The notes: generated by a model from the sequence alone, not told the origin. A stretch of 39,554 bases of DNA from Actinomycetota bacterium (GCA_009726065.1 WLNA01000005.1:1-39554); one strand, 5' to 3'. Shown: positions 25,956 through 34,320, counted from the first letter of the stretch. Numbers and translations are program-made.

Positions 25956-27926
25956 GTGAGTCCCCGCTATCGCCATCGAAAGTCACGGCCGCTACACCTC
26001 TTTCGTTACGGCCGGTTTCACTTCATCCAACACCGCGAAGGAATACGACACACTCACACGCGCCATCGTGAACGCACTCCGGTAGTGCGTCGACGGGGCC
26101 CTTTCCGTGTTGCTCCCCGAGCCGTAGTGCTTCGAGAGTTTCGGTGGCAGTTTTTACGGGGGCTCGGTGTCGCCGTCATTGCACTCATCGTCTGGGCGAT
26201 TGGATTCGGCGCATGGGACATAGTTCAGGCACAGAGTGATATTGCCTCGGCTAAAAACGCGGCGACGCAGATCATCAATGGCCGCGACTCTCTATTGACC
26301 ACCCAGGGCCGTGCCGCTGCAGCGATTCAATTGAACGCTATGCACAACGCCGCCTACGCCGCCGATGTACGACTTCAGGGTTCGGCGCCTCTGACCGTGC
26401 TGAGTTGGATACCCATCATTAATCACCAGGTAAATGGTCTTCGTGCCGCAGTTGGTGACGTCGATGAAACGGCCGCACAGGGTCAACTACTCCTGACCTC
26501 GGCCACATCGGCTGCCAATGCCAGTCGTGGGACATATGTCGATCTGCCGACACTCAAGAGTCTGAATGAGCAAGTCCACAATTCACGTTTAGTGCTCCAG
26601 AATCGTGTGCGCTCAGCGAAGGGGCTCCTAGGTCCTATTCACTCAGCACGAATCGCTATCAACCAGCAGTTGCGAGTGCTCAACGGTCTCTTGAAGGACG
26701 CCGATAGTGCCCTCACCTTCGCCCAGCCCTTCCTCGGCAGCACGGGACCTCGGACCTACTTCGTCGCCGGCCTTAACAACTCGGAAATGCGCGACCAGGG
26801 CATGGTGCTGAGCTGGGCCATCTTGAAGGTCAACGGCGGCCATTTCGAAATGAGCGACTCGGCCACTGTCGGAAAACTCGCGCTGCGTTCACCGGCCGTT
26901 CCTCTTGCTGATCCAGGGACCAAGCTGGTCTTCGGTCCGCTGGAACCAACCCGTATTTGGCAGTCAGTGAACGCTGTCGGAGACTTCCGCACTTCGTCTA
27001 AATGGATGATGGCAATGTACGCGGCCGCACGCAATCAACATGTAGATGGTGTATTGGGAATCGACGTCGTGACGCTACAAAACATCTTGCGTGTCACCGG
27101 AGCCGTGCACATCAAGAACACGAATGCAGCAATCAACTCGGCCAACGTGGCCCGCTTAATACTTCACGATCTCTATGTGAAGTATCCCGCCGGATCACAA
27201 CAGCAGGGCCGTCGTGACGAAGTTTCAGCCATCGCGCAGGCGGCCGTCACCAAGATGAAACAGGGTGGCTTCGACTCAGCCCTCCTTATCAAAGTGCTGG
27301 CTCAATCAACGGGCGGCCGACACCTACTCTTCTACGATTCCAACGCCACCAACGAGCGCAACATTATTAAGTTCGGGGCCTCTGGTGCGCTGGTGGCCCC
27401 GAACAGCAATATCGTGCACACCTCTATTCAGTCTGGAGTTGCTGCCAAGCTCGACTGGTACATGCGCGAGACGCTGCAGTACGACATTCGTGTCAATAGC
27501 GAAGGCACCGCATTTGTTACCACCACCATCAATCTGAATAACACCACCCCACCTCACCCCAAGCCCTCGTACGCCTTTGGACCCGACAACACCAACACAC
27601 ACACCGCCGGTGAGTACATCGCACGTATCTATCAGTGGCTCCCGGCTAATAGCGAATCACCAGCCGCAGTCCAAGAAGAGGGGCTGACGCTGACGAGAAC
27701 CGTGGTTCGCGTTCCGCCACATCAGCGCAATATCGCCGTCCTACAAGCGGTCATTAAGAATGCCGTCAAGGATGGGGCTCTCTCGTTTACCTTCATCCCC
27801 CAGGGGACACTCCGGCCTATCCCGGTCACGCTGACCCTTCATAGCGATGTATCGCTCAACGGGCCTGGAACAGTCTCTTGGACCGGTGCGAAGACAAAGA
27901 CTGTTACTTGGACGGCCAACCGGTAA
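25956..27926 (+). CDS. DUF4012-domain membrane protein
   Basis: 656 residues. A very basic, His-Arg-rich cytoplasmic tail (1-62) precedes one membrane helix (about 68-90) and a large extracytoplasmic region. An alpha-helical segment (about 95-265) is followed by the DUF4012 core, with R-T-Y-F-V-A-G-L-N-N-S-E-M-R, the D-F-R-T-S-S-K-W-M-M-A-M-Y segment and H-V-D-G-V-L-G-I-D-V-V-T-L-Q. DUF4012 proteins are often found in actinobacterial polysaccharide loci; their function is not established to my knowledge. The GTG at 25956 lies 18 bases after the kinase stop, so they are likely cotranscribed. The 3' end overlaps the convergent phosphatase gene by 23 bases. Confidence 0.87.
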   Translation: MSPRYRHRKSRPLHLFRYGRFHFIQHREGIRHTHTRHRERTPVVRRRGPFRVAPRAVVLREFRWQFLRGLGVAVIALIVWAIGFGAWDIVQAQSDIASAKNAATQIINGRDSLLTTQGRAAAAIQLNAMHNAAYAADVRLQGSAPLTVLSWIPIINHQVNGLRAAVGDVDETAAQGQLLLTSATSAANASRGTYVDLPTLKSLNEQVHNSRLVLQNRVRSAKGLLGPIHSARIAINQQLRVLNGLLKDADSALTFAQPFLGSTGPRTYFVAGLNNSEMRDQGMVLSWAILKVNGGHFEMSDSATVGKLALRSPAVPLADPGTKLVFGPLEPTRIWQSVNAVGDFRTSSKWMMAMYAAARNQHVDGVLGIDVVTLQNILRVTGAVHIKNTNAAINSANVARLILHDLYVKYPAGSQQQGRRDEVSAIAQAAVTKMKQGGFDSALLIKVLAQSTGGRHLLFYDSNATNERNIIKFGASGALVAPNSNIVHTSIQSGVAAKLDWYMRETLQYDIRVNSEGTAFVTTTINLNNTTPPHPKPSYAFGPDNTNTHTAGEYIARIYQWLPANSESPAAVQEEGLTLTRTVVRVPPHQRNIAVLQAVIKNAVKDGALSFTFIPQGTLRPIPVTLTLHSDVSLNGPGTVSWTGAKTKTVTWTANR

Positions 27927-28455
27927 GCATCTGGGCCACCTTGTGGCTAAGCGCTTCCAAATCGCTAATCATCACGACGAAGGCCTCGACGTCGCCACCG
28001 AGCCCGGGATCGCGGACATCATCTTCACGGTCTGTGCCTAGCAAATCTTCCCGTCGTCGGGTGGCGTGCAGCACGGCAAGCCACTCACTAAAACTTTCGC
28101 TATCCCGCTGGGGTGGGTTGAGTTGGGCCCGACGAGCAAACTCGCGCAATGTGAAACTTCGTGGCCACAGCTCGGGGCTTCGAACGACGGCCTCCCGAAG
28201 AATTGTTCGTTCCATGAACAAGTAGAGATCGGCTTCAAGGTCACCACGAGACAGCTGTTCCCCACTGGGACTCACCAAGTGGAGACCGTGCTGGGCCAGT
28301 GCTTCGGTCATGGCTGCGGGAGTCGTTCCCGGGCCACCCGCTAGACCACGCGAAAAGATATCTACGCCGGTCTCGCCAGCGAGAAACCGGACAAGAAACG
28401 CCTCCGCTACTGGGCTACGGCAGGTATTAGCGAAGCAGACCACTGCGATACGCAC
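27904..28455 (-). CDS. Low-molecular-weight protein tyrosine phosphatase (Wzb-like)
   Basis: 183 residues with the LMW-PTP signature C7-F-A-N-T-C-R13-S14-P at the N-terminus (C-x5-R-S). The general acid Asp is probably D149 in V-R-D-P-G-L-G-G. The usual Gly in C-x-G-N is Ala. It likely dephosphorylates the tyrosine tail of the Wzc-like kinase encoded convergently next door, a standard Wzb/Wzc pairing. The start is GTG at 28455, two bases after the ABC gene stop, so it is the last gene of the minus-strand operon. Its 3' end overlaps the DUF4012 gene by 23 bases on the opposite strand. Confidence 0.9.
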   Translation of the reverse strand: MRIAVVCFANTCRSPVAEAFLVRFLAGETGVDIFSRGLAGGPGTTPAAMTEALAQHGLHLVSPSGEQLSRGDLEADLYLFMERTILREAVVRSPELWPRSFTLREFARRAQLNPPQRDSESFSEWLAVLHATRRREDLLGTDREDDVRDPGLGGDVEAFVVMISDLEALSHKVAQMLTGWPSK

Positions 28456-28457
28456 AA

Positions 28458-30326
28458 CTACCGACCCTCTTGTCCGGCAAACTGCGTCTGATAGAGATCA
28501 TTATAGAGACCACCCATAGCAATCAATTCTTCGTGGGTGCCCCGCTGCACGACACGTCCTGCGTCGATAACGAGAATCTGATTGGCGTTACGAATTGTTG
28601 AAAGCCGGTGAGCAATGACGATCGAAGTCCGTTTTGCCATTGTTTCATCTAGCGCTCGCTGAACGGCCGCTTCACTTTCCGCGTCGAGGTGTGCAGTGGC
28701 CTCATCGAGCACCACGACACGCGGAGACTTGAGTAGTAGGCGGGCCAGTGCGACACGTTGCTTCTCACCACCCGAGAGGCGATAACCCCGCTCGCCCACC
28801 ACGGTATCTAAACCCAAAGGCAGCGAGGACACCATGTCAAAAATCTGCGCCGCCTTCAAAGCTTCGTTCATCTCCCCCACGGTGGCATCGGGTCGAGCGT
28901 AGAGCAGGTTGGCTCGCAGGGTGTCGTGAAAGAGGTGCGGATCTTGCGCCACGACTCCAACGGTATGGGAGAGCGATATCTGCGTGGCGTTACGAACATC
29001 TACGCCGCCGAGGGTCACTGATCCCCGATCAACGTCATAGAGGCGGGACACCAGCATCGACAGCGTCGTCTTGCCGGCCCCGGAGGGACCGACGAGCGCT
29101 GTAACCGTGCCGGCTAAGACCGTAAAGCTGACATCGTGAAGCACTTCAGTACGAGGCGTGTCGTCCAGGACGGCCACAGCCTCGAGTGACGCTAGAGAGA
29201 CTTCAGCCGCCGCCGGATAGGCAAAGTCCACGTGATCGAAGACGACGTCCACCGGGCCATCAGGCACAGCTACGGCGTCGAGAGCCTCTTTTATCGTGGG
29301 TTCAAGATCGAGGACTTCAAAGAGGCGTTCGAACGTCACGAGTGCCGTCATAAAGTCCAAATGCAAGCTCGAAAGCTGGGTCAATGGACCATAGAGTCGC
29401 GTGAGGTACAAGGTAAGCGCGACGATGGTGCCTTTGCTAATCGTGCCCCAGGTGACCGCGAGGCCTCCGAAGCCATAGGCGAAAGCCGTTGCCAGCGATG
29501 CAGTCAATGAGAGGGTGACGAAGAATATGCGTGAATAAGTAGCTTGTTCGACGCCGATGTCTCGCACCTGGACGGCCCGTTGTTCGAAGTAGGCCACTTC
29601 GGCTCCAGGGCTTCCGAAGAGCTTCACAATCATGGCGCCAGCGACATTGAAGCGTTCGGTCATGACGTTATTCATTTGCGCATTGAGTTCCATCGAACGG
29701 CGAAAGAGCCCTCCGAGTCGTCGCCCCACCATTCGGGCCGGAACCAGAAAAAGCGGGAGGAGAACGAGAGCGACAATGGTGACTTGCCAACTTAGAAAAA
29801 ACATCGCCGAGAGAATGAGTACCACCATCACCACATTGCCAATGGCGTTGGAGAACAGTTCAGTGAAAGCCTGTTGCGCTCCGATGACATCGTTGTTGAG
29901 ACGGGTGATTAATGCACCGGTCTGGGTGCGCGAAAAAAATGCAATGGGCATCGACTGGATATGGCGATAAACACGGACCCGCAGATCGAATATGAGACCT
30001 TCCCCGAGCCACGCCGAAATTCGACGTTCGGCTAACGACACGATGGCTTCAAAAATTGCTAGTAGTGCAGTCATTACGGCAAGGAAAATGATTAGTCCGC
30101 GATTGTTGTTATCGATTCCGTGATCCAAAATCCCACGCAGGAGAAGTGGAGAGACCGAAGAAATCACAGCGTCGAGTAACACGGCACCTATGAAAATCGT
30201 GATGAGACTTCGGTAGGGTCGGGCAAATTCCAGGATTCGAGGGAGCGTTCCCTTCTTCACCTTGTGGGAGAGCACGTCGCGGCTACGCTGCATCGAGCGC
30301 ATGTTGGCCCAGTGTCCCATACTCAC
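28458..30326 (-). CDS. ABC exporter, fused permease and ATPase
   Basis: A half-transporter of about 622 residues. An N-terminal six-helix ABC transmembrane domain (about 30-325) is followed by an ATPase domain with Walker A G-P-S-G-A-G-K-T-T, signature L-S-G-G-E-K-Q-R-V-A-L-A-R, Walker B V-V-V-L-D-E-A-T and switch I-A-H-R-L-S-T-I. It should work as a homodimer. The substrate could be a glycolipid or small molecule; its place between a GT4 and the Wzb-like phosphatase suggests an envelope lipid or glycan. An AGGGGAG ribosome site lies seven bases before GTG 30326, so that start is chosen over TTG 30332 and ATG 30320. Confidence 0.93.
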   Translation of the reverse strand: MSMGHWANMRSMQRSRDVLSHKVKKGTLPRILEFARPYRSLITIFIGAVLLDAVISSVSPLLLRGILDHGIDNNNRGLIIFLAVMTALLAIFEAIVSLAERRISAWLGEGLIFDLRVRVYRHIQSMPIAFFSRTQTGALITRLNNDVIGAQQAFTELFSNAIGNVVMVVLILSAMFFLSWQVTIVALVLLPLFLVPARMVGRRLGGLFRRSMELNAQMNNVMTERFNVAGAMIVKLFGSPGAEVAYFEQRAVQVRDIGVEQATYSRIFFVTLSLTASLATAFAYGFGGLAVTWGTISKGTIVALTLYLTRLYGPLTQLSSLHLDFMTALVTFERLFEVLDLEPTIKEALDAVAVPDGPVDVVFDHVDFAYPAAAEVSLASLEAVAVLDDTPRTEVLHDVSFTVLAGTVTALVGPSGAGKTTLSMLVSRLYDVDRGSVTLGGVDVRNATQISLSHTVGVVAQDPHLFHDTLRANLLYARPDATVGEMNEALKAAQIFDMVSSLPLGLDTVVGERGYRLSGGEKQRVALARLLLKSPRVVVLDEATAHLDAESEAAVQRALDETMAKRTSIVIAHRLSTIRNANQILVIDAGRVVQRGTHEELIAMGGLYNDLYQTQFAGQEGR

Positions 30327-30346
30327 AATCAAACTCCCCTATTGAA

Positions 30347-31468
30347 CTATGAGTGTAGGGATGCGCGCTTGGCAGTCTGTGCCTCGTAGTAATTCTCTAC
30401 CAGTAGGTCCACAACGCGGTCGGGCCGATACTTCTGTACCGCCTGATGCGCCGTAGCACCCATCTGTGCGCGAATGTCATTGTCGCACAAGCGCTCTATG
30501 GCCCCCACTGCCTCATTGAGGTCGCCCGGTGTCACCAGAACACCGGCTCCGCCGATCAACAGATCAATGGGACCAGGAACGGCATTGGCAACCACACTCA
30601 CGCCGTGACTCATGGCCTCAAGCATCACTACGGGTAGTCCTTCAAACCGAGTCAGGGACAACATCACCCCGTGTGCGTCCAATATTTGGCCAAACTCCGC
30701 TGGGGCGTATCGCTCAATAGTCTGAACCCGGCTCGCAACATCATGCGCAACTGGGGCCGTCCCCACGCCTAACCACGTCACCTCCAGATCATGATTAGCC
30801 CTGAGAAGAGATTCAACCACGATGGAGTGGTCTGTGGCTCCCTTACGCCACTGCTGTCCACCAACGACTAAGAGGCGGTACGGCAGTGGGAGCTGGGGTG
30901 CCGCTTGACTAAACGCGGAACCGGCGACGGGGGCCGTCAGGGCGACGCTATTCGCCCGTACGGCAAGAATCTCAGTTAGATAAGCCTTTTCGGTGAGGTT
31001 AAGTACCAATTTGAGATCGGCCACACCAATGCTCCGCTGCACTTCAGTCAATCTCCAGCCACCGTGATACAGGCGATAGCGCCAACGCAAGCGAAGCTCA
31101 CCAAGTCGCGCGGCGCGGCGCCTCGCAGTTACGGCTAGCGGTTCAAGGCCGTGACTTCGAGTCACAAAAACCGTTGGCGTCGCGCCAACTTCTTTGGTAG
31201 TCAACAACCAATAGTCACCCGTCGACGCATCGACGATGTCGTAGGCCTGGTCCTTGATGGCCCGGCGAAGAAATTTGGCTACTTTCCACGGAAAGCGAAT
31301 CTGGTGCACAGTCGACTCGCCGGAACCGACGAGTTCCATCCCGATGACGTCGACTACATGTCCCCGATGGCGTAAGGCGGCGGCCAGCGCCAGAGTTGAT
31401 CCGGCTGCGCCGGTTCCCGATTCGAGCTGGTGGTGAACGATCAGGGCAATCTTGAGCGGAGGCTTCAT
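30347..31468 (-). CDS. GT4 glycosyltransferase
   Basis: A 373-residue GT-B enzyme starting K-I-A-L-I-V-H-H-Q-L-E-S-G-T-G-A-A-G-S-T. The C-terminal domain has R-F-E-G-L-P-V-V-M-L-E-A-M-S-H-G, a GT4-type E-x7-E (E-G-L-P-V-V-M-L-E). The ATG at 31468 is three bases after the methyltransferase stop, and the ABC gene follows after 20 bases, so methyltransferase, GT4, ABC exporter and phosphatase form one operon. The donor sugar is unknown. Confidence 0.87.
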   Translation of the reverse strand: MKPPLKIALIVHHQLESGTGAAGSTLALAAALRHRGHVVDVIGMELVGSGESTVHQIRFPWKVAKFLRRAIKDQAYDIVDASTGDYWLLTTKEVGATPTVFVTRSHGLEPLAVTARRRAARLGELRLRWRYRLYHGGWRLTEVQRSIGVADLKLVLNLTEKAYLTEILAVRANSVALTAPVAGSAFSQAAPQLPLPYRLLVVGGQQWRKGATDHSIVVESLLRANHDLEVTWLGVGTAPVAHDVASRVQTIERYAPAEFGQILDAHGVMLSLTRFEGLPVVMLEAMSHGVSVVANAVPGPIDLLIGGAGVLVTPGDLNEAVGAIERLCDNDIRAQMGATAHQAVQKYRPDRVVDLLVENYYEAQTAKRASLHS

Positions 31469-31471
31469 GAC

Positions 31472-32191
31472 TTAAATCAACGGTTCGTTGTCTTCTCGCA
31501 TGAACCGTCGCTCGAGTCGGTGTAGCCCCCGACGGCGCGACAACTTGATGGCCACCATTCGGGCGAAGAATGGGAGTTGGGAGGCAATGCCCATCGCCGA
31601 GGCAAGTCTCTGGAGCAAAGTCAGAGGTTCTACTTTGAATTTTGCGAGCGTGCGCTCAGAGCCGATGTATCGGACATTGGGAGAGAACAAGAAACGTCGC
31701 AAAATGGCTCTAGTTGTGCCAACTGCAGAGAATGCGTCGTGAACGTAGAGCTCGGCACCCCGCGTGAGATGAGGCATCCAGCCATCGAAGTCCTTCAGCG
31801 TGCTTTCGAGATCATGTGCTCCATCAACCCATAGGAATCCCACCGGTAGACCCACCCAATCTTTGGACGCCTCTTCTGATAGTCCCTTAAAGAGATCCAC
31901 CTGACCGCTCAGGCCGGCCCTTCGTAAATTCTCCTGAAAGAGCGTGAGCGATTCGGTACCACCTCCCCAACGGGGATCGTCGAAAGGGTCAACTGCCGTC
32001 AGGCGAACATCTTGTGGCAGCCCCATGGCTATCAGAACGGCTGACTTGCCTCGATGGCTACCTATCTCCACCGCCGATGCACCATGAGGTACACGTCCAG
32101 CCGCTTCGAAGAGTGCCCGACCTTGACGTTCGAGGAGCCATCCGTCGATCCCATTCGCGATTTCCCAAGCATCGTCGAAGGTTGGCTGCAT
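31472..32191 (-). CDS. Class I SAM-dependent methyltransferase (Methyltransf_24-like)
   Basis: 239 residues. The SAM-binding motif I is A-V-E-I-G-S-H-R-G-K-S, followed by T-A-V-D-P-F at the end of strand 2, W-V-D-G-A-H and V-H-D-A-F, the pattern of the Methyltransf_24/CmcI-like class. It could O-methylate a sugar in the polymer made by neighbouring genes, which is an inference from location. The ATG at 32191 is six bases after a TAGATT box whose TAG is the stop codon of the upstream TY-Chap-like gene. A basic C-terminus (about 205-230) may contact membrane or glycolipid. Confidence 0.85.
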   Translation of the reverse strand: MQPTFDDAWEIANGIDGWLLERQGRALFEAAGRVPHGASAVEIGSHRGKSAVLIAMGLPQDVRLTAVDPFDDPRWGGGTESLTLFQENLRRAGLSGQVDLFKGLSEEASKDWVGLPVGFLWVDGAHDLESTLKDFDGWMPHLTRGAELYVHDAFSAVGTTRAILRRFLFSPNVRYIGSERTLAKFKVEPLTLLQRLASAMGIASQLPFFARMVAIKLSRRRGLHRLERRFMREDNEPLI

Positions 32192-32197
32192 GGAGCC

Positions 32198-32203
32198 AAT
32201 CTA
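32198..32203 (-). promoter_or_regulatory. Putative -10 (TAGATT) overlapping an upstream stop codon
   Basis: The stop TAG of the gene ending at 32201 is the start of TAGATT. Six bases later comes ATG 32191. The same hexamer is found on the plus strand at 32780 and 37776. Confidence 0.45.
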
Positions 32204-32743
32204 CTTCTCACACCCATCGTCATCAGAGAATAGGGAGACATCACCTCCATTATCTACCCAGTTTTCGACGATACGCACCCGCGAGGCGCCACGGGCCTCG
32301 AGGATGTCGGCGACACCCTCACCGGCGTTACTAAAGGTCTTGATGGATGCCGTCTGCGGGGCGAGGGTCGAGCCCTGCTCCAGGATGTGCAAAATGACGT
32401 GAGTCACCATCTTCATCAAAAAGGGCACTTGGGCAATAGACGTAATCGTGAAGTAGAAGTTCGGGCTGAACTCGTCAGGTGCATTCCAACCGGCAGTTAC
32501 CAGTTGGTCTTCTTGATCGGCCGTTATGGCCTCAATCTCAAGATTTTGATTGGAAATCACTTCACTAATGAGGAGGCCACCCTCGGCCCAGAATTGAACA
32601 TATCGATAGTCCGGAAAATCAACTACCGCCAGCACTCGATCACCTTCGCGAATCATCGCACCGAGCAGCTCAGGGAGATTAGCGATTAATGACGACAATG
32701 AAGTCTCCATGGGGTTGTCTGATCCGGTGAGGTGAAGTGCCAT
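32201..32743 (-). CDS. TY-Chap/YbjN-like small cytosolic protein
   Basis: A 180-residue acidic protein without membrane segments. The core R-Y-V-Q-F-W-A-E-G-G-L-L-I-S-E-V-I-S-N followed by an acidic helix and L-V-T-A-G-W-N-A-P resembles the TY-Chap (type III secretion chaperone-like) domain common in actinobacteria, which also resembles YbjN. These domains are thought to bind partner proteins; no partner is identifiable here. The ATG at 32743 gives the conserved core at residues about 35-100; the frame open to 32809 runs past the divergent promoter and is not used. A CACACT hexamer lies six bases upstream. Confidence 0.6.
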   Translation of the reverse strand: MALHLTGSDNPMETSLSSLIANLPELLGAMIREGDRVLAVVDFPDYRYVQFWAEGGLLISEVISNQNLEIEAITADQEDQLVTAGWNAPDEFSPNFYFTITSIAQVPFLMKMVTHVILHILEQGSTLAPQTASIKTFSNAGEGVADILEARGASRVRIVENWVDNGGDVSLFSDDDGCEK

Positions 32744-32749
32744 AGTGAC

Positions 32750-32755
32750 AGTGTG
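32750..32755 (-). promoter_or_regulatory. Weak putative -10 (CACACT)
   Basis: CACACT on the minus strand, six bases before ATG 32743. It is the weakest hexamer of the set; its spacing is the main argument. Confidence 0.25.
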
Positions 32756-32779
32756 CCGATGGCCTGTGACAGAACCTTC

Positions 32780-32785
32780 TAGATT
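32780..32785 (+). promoter_or_regulatory. Putative -10 (TAGATT) for leaderless SCO6745-like gene
   Basis: TAGATT, then six bases, then GTG 32792, within the 48-base gap between two divergent genes. Confidence 0.45.
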
Positions 32786-32791
32786 TACATC

Positions 32792-33661
32792 GTGGCCCGC
32801 ACCGAACAAGAGTGGTTTGAACTCTCCAAGCGCATCGCTCGCAGCGTCCAGACCACCGTCGGCTGGATTTTCTGGGACCCCGGTGCGGTGGCCCGTTTCG
32901 AAGCCCTCGGACTACCCGGTCCCCTCGGCTACATCGCGTCCAGGTCTGCACCCTTTGCCGGCGCCGGCTACGCCGCCCTCGTGGCGGCGCTGGGTTCGAT
33001 CAGTCCGATGGGTATTCAGTTCGTCGTTGATTTCATGGCGCCCCAAGAATTCATGAAGTACTGGGATGCACGCAATGAGGCCATACGAGAAGGTCTCGAG
33101 GCTCACGCACCGGAGATACTGGAAGTTCTCGCCGAATACGCACCTCAGCTCGAAGCCGTGGTTGACCAACTACCTTTTGCCGGCCGACCTTTCTCGGCCA
33201 GCCATCTCGACATACCGCGTTGCGCAGACCCCGTCATGCGAGGATGGCACGCCATCAACATCATCCGCGAGTGGCGGGGCGACACCCACTGGGGCTTAGT
33301 CGCCGAACACAATCTCAGTGGGTCCGAGGCCTCCACGCTGCACAACGCTTGGCTCAGATACGACAATGAGTGGTTGTCGCGCTCCCGAGGTATTAGTGAT
33401 GACGCAATTCAGCAGTCCCTTGTTGATCTCGAGGGCCGCGGACTGGCCACCCATGGCGTCGTTAATGAACGAGGTCTTGCGTTTCGACAACATCTTGAGG
33501 ACGAGACTGATCGCCGCTGTGTGCTGCCCTGGCGACAGCTCGGCTACGAGGCGACTGAGTCGCTAGCCGACTTACTAGAGCCACCCTGCGAACTGCTGCT
33601 CCATCGCGTGGACATCACCGCCGGCGAGCGTTACCAGCCGGCCTCTCGAATTCGTCCGTAA
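32792..33661 (+). CDS. SCO6745-family protein with winged-helix-like C-terminal region
   Basis: 289 residues, cytosolic. The N-terminal half is helical and carries W-x-x-G-A-V-A-R-F-E-A-L-G-L and A-P-F-A-G-A-G-Y. The second half contains a helix-turn-helix-like stretch, I-Q-Q-S-L-V-D-L-E-G-R-G-L-A with G-L-A-F-R-Q-H-L-E-D-E-T-D, similar to MarR-type wings. I recognise the overall pattern as the actinobacterial SCO6745 family, whose function I do not know. It diverges from the TY-Chap-like gene, so shared regulation is possible. The start is GTG 32792. Confidence 0.65.
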   Translation: MARTEQEWFELSKRIARSVQTTVGWIFWDPGAVARFEALGLPGPLGYIASRSAPFAGAGYAALVAALGSISPMGIQFVVDFMAPQEFMKYWDARNEAIREGLEAHAPEILEVLAEYAPQLEAVVDQLPFAGRPFSASHLDIPRCADPVMRGWHAINIIREWRGDTHWGLVAEHNLSGSEASTLHNAWLRYDNEWLSRSRGISDDAIQQSLVDLEGRGLATHGVVNERGLAFRQHLEDETDRRCVLPWRQLGYEATESLADLLEPPCELLLHRVDITAGERYQPASRIRP

Positions 33662-33679
33662 CGGGGATCCTTCGAATAC

Positions 33680-33910
33680 TCAGGGCTTCGCGACGTTGCC
33701 AGCGAGCGTCCATCCCACCAGTGCGTTGGCATGCCCGTGACCCATATCGTGTTCGGCTTTTAAGAATGAAACGATTACCATGTGCTTGGTCTCGCCAAAA
33801 GTGGCGATGATGGCCTGCCACTCGGCGATACTTTTGCCGTACTTCTTTTCAATCGAGGGAAAGTAGGACGCTGGTCCCTGCTTTGACCACGGTGCGCTGT
33901 ACTCAGTCAT
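33680..33910 (-). CDS. DUF4287-domain protein
   Basis: 76 residues that are essentially one DUF4287 domain: S-Y-F-P-S-I-E-K-K-Y-G-K-S-I-A-E-W, then K-H-M-V-I-V-S-F-L-K-A-E-H-D-M-G-H-G-H-A-N-A-L-V. The function of the domain is not known to me. The ATG at 33910 is preceded by GAGGG at five bases, a plausible ribosome site; the frame open to 33976 would add 22 poorly fitting residues. It is convergent with the SCO6745-like gene, 18 bases apart. Confidence 0.88.
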   Translation of the reverse strand: MTEYSAPWSKQGPASYFPSIEKKYGKSIAEWQAIIATFGETKHMVIVSFLKAEHDMGHGHANALVGWTLAGNVAKP

Positions 33911-34159
33911 CGATGCCCTCACTCGTTTTATAGGAAATATTGACACCAATTTAGCCAAGGCTCTTCTATTTATCACCGATCAATGGCGGCGGCAACGTCG
34001 GGGCGGGGATGCTGGCAATTCCGCATCCACTTGGAGGGTTCCGTAGAAGCTGTCTCGTGCTCCACTTCGACCAAGTTGTCGGAGCAGGTTGGTGTCCACC
34101 CGTTCAGCGAATTAACCAAGAGAAGGCCGAGCGGCACTGAAACAACCTGCACAACAGAG
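33911..34159. other. Non-coding stretch, nothing recognised
   Basis: About 250 bases between the DUF4287 start and the tRNA 3' end. I see no convincing gene, clear hairpin terminator or repeat. It presumably holds the DUF4287 promoter and the end of the tRNA transcript. Confidence 0.5.
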
Positions 34160-34233
34160 TGGGCGCTGGGGGACTCGAACCCTCGGCCTCAGCCGTGTGA
34201 AGGCTGCGCTCTAACCAGCTGAGCTAAGCGCCC
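34160..34233 (-). tRNA. tRNA-Val, anticodon CAC
   Basis: A complete cloverleaf reads on the minus strand. The acceptor stem is GGGCGCT with AGCGCCC and discriminator A at 34160. The D arm is GCTCAGCTGGTTAGAGC. The anticodon stem CAGCC/GGCTG closes the loop TTCACAC, giving CAC for codon GUG. The T loop is TTCGAGT. The 3' CCA is not encoded. The T stem GAGGG/CCCCC has one A-C mismatch. A TAGGCT box ten bases upstream (34249-34244) may be its -10. Confidence 0.95.
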
Positions 34234-34308
34234 GAACGAGAACAGCCTACCCGCTTCTACACAGCTGCAATCTTGGGCTCGAACCATTTTGTTAACGTCC
34301 GCAAGGGC

Positions 34309-34314
34309 TAGCCT
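34309..34314 (+). promoter_or_regulatory. Putative -10 (TAGCCT) for leaderless membrane-protein gene
   Basis: TAGCCT, then six bases, then GTG 34321. The hexamer and spacing equal those of the M48-like gene at 3251. Confidence 0.45.
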
Positions 34315-34320
34315 GACATC

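Noticed and set aside
11042..32191. Possible defence island or phage/mobile region
   Set aside because: No integrase, transposase, nuclease, helicase, toxin-antitoxin or reverse transcriptase motif was seen; all genes fit polysaccharide assembly.
33983..34222. 79-codon plus-strand open frame overlapping the tRNA
   Set aside because: It runs across the tRNA on the opposite strand and resembles nothing known.
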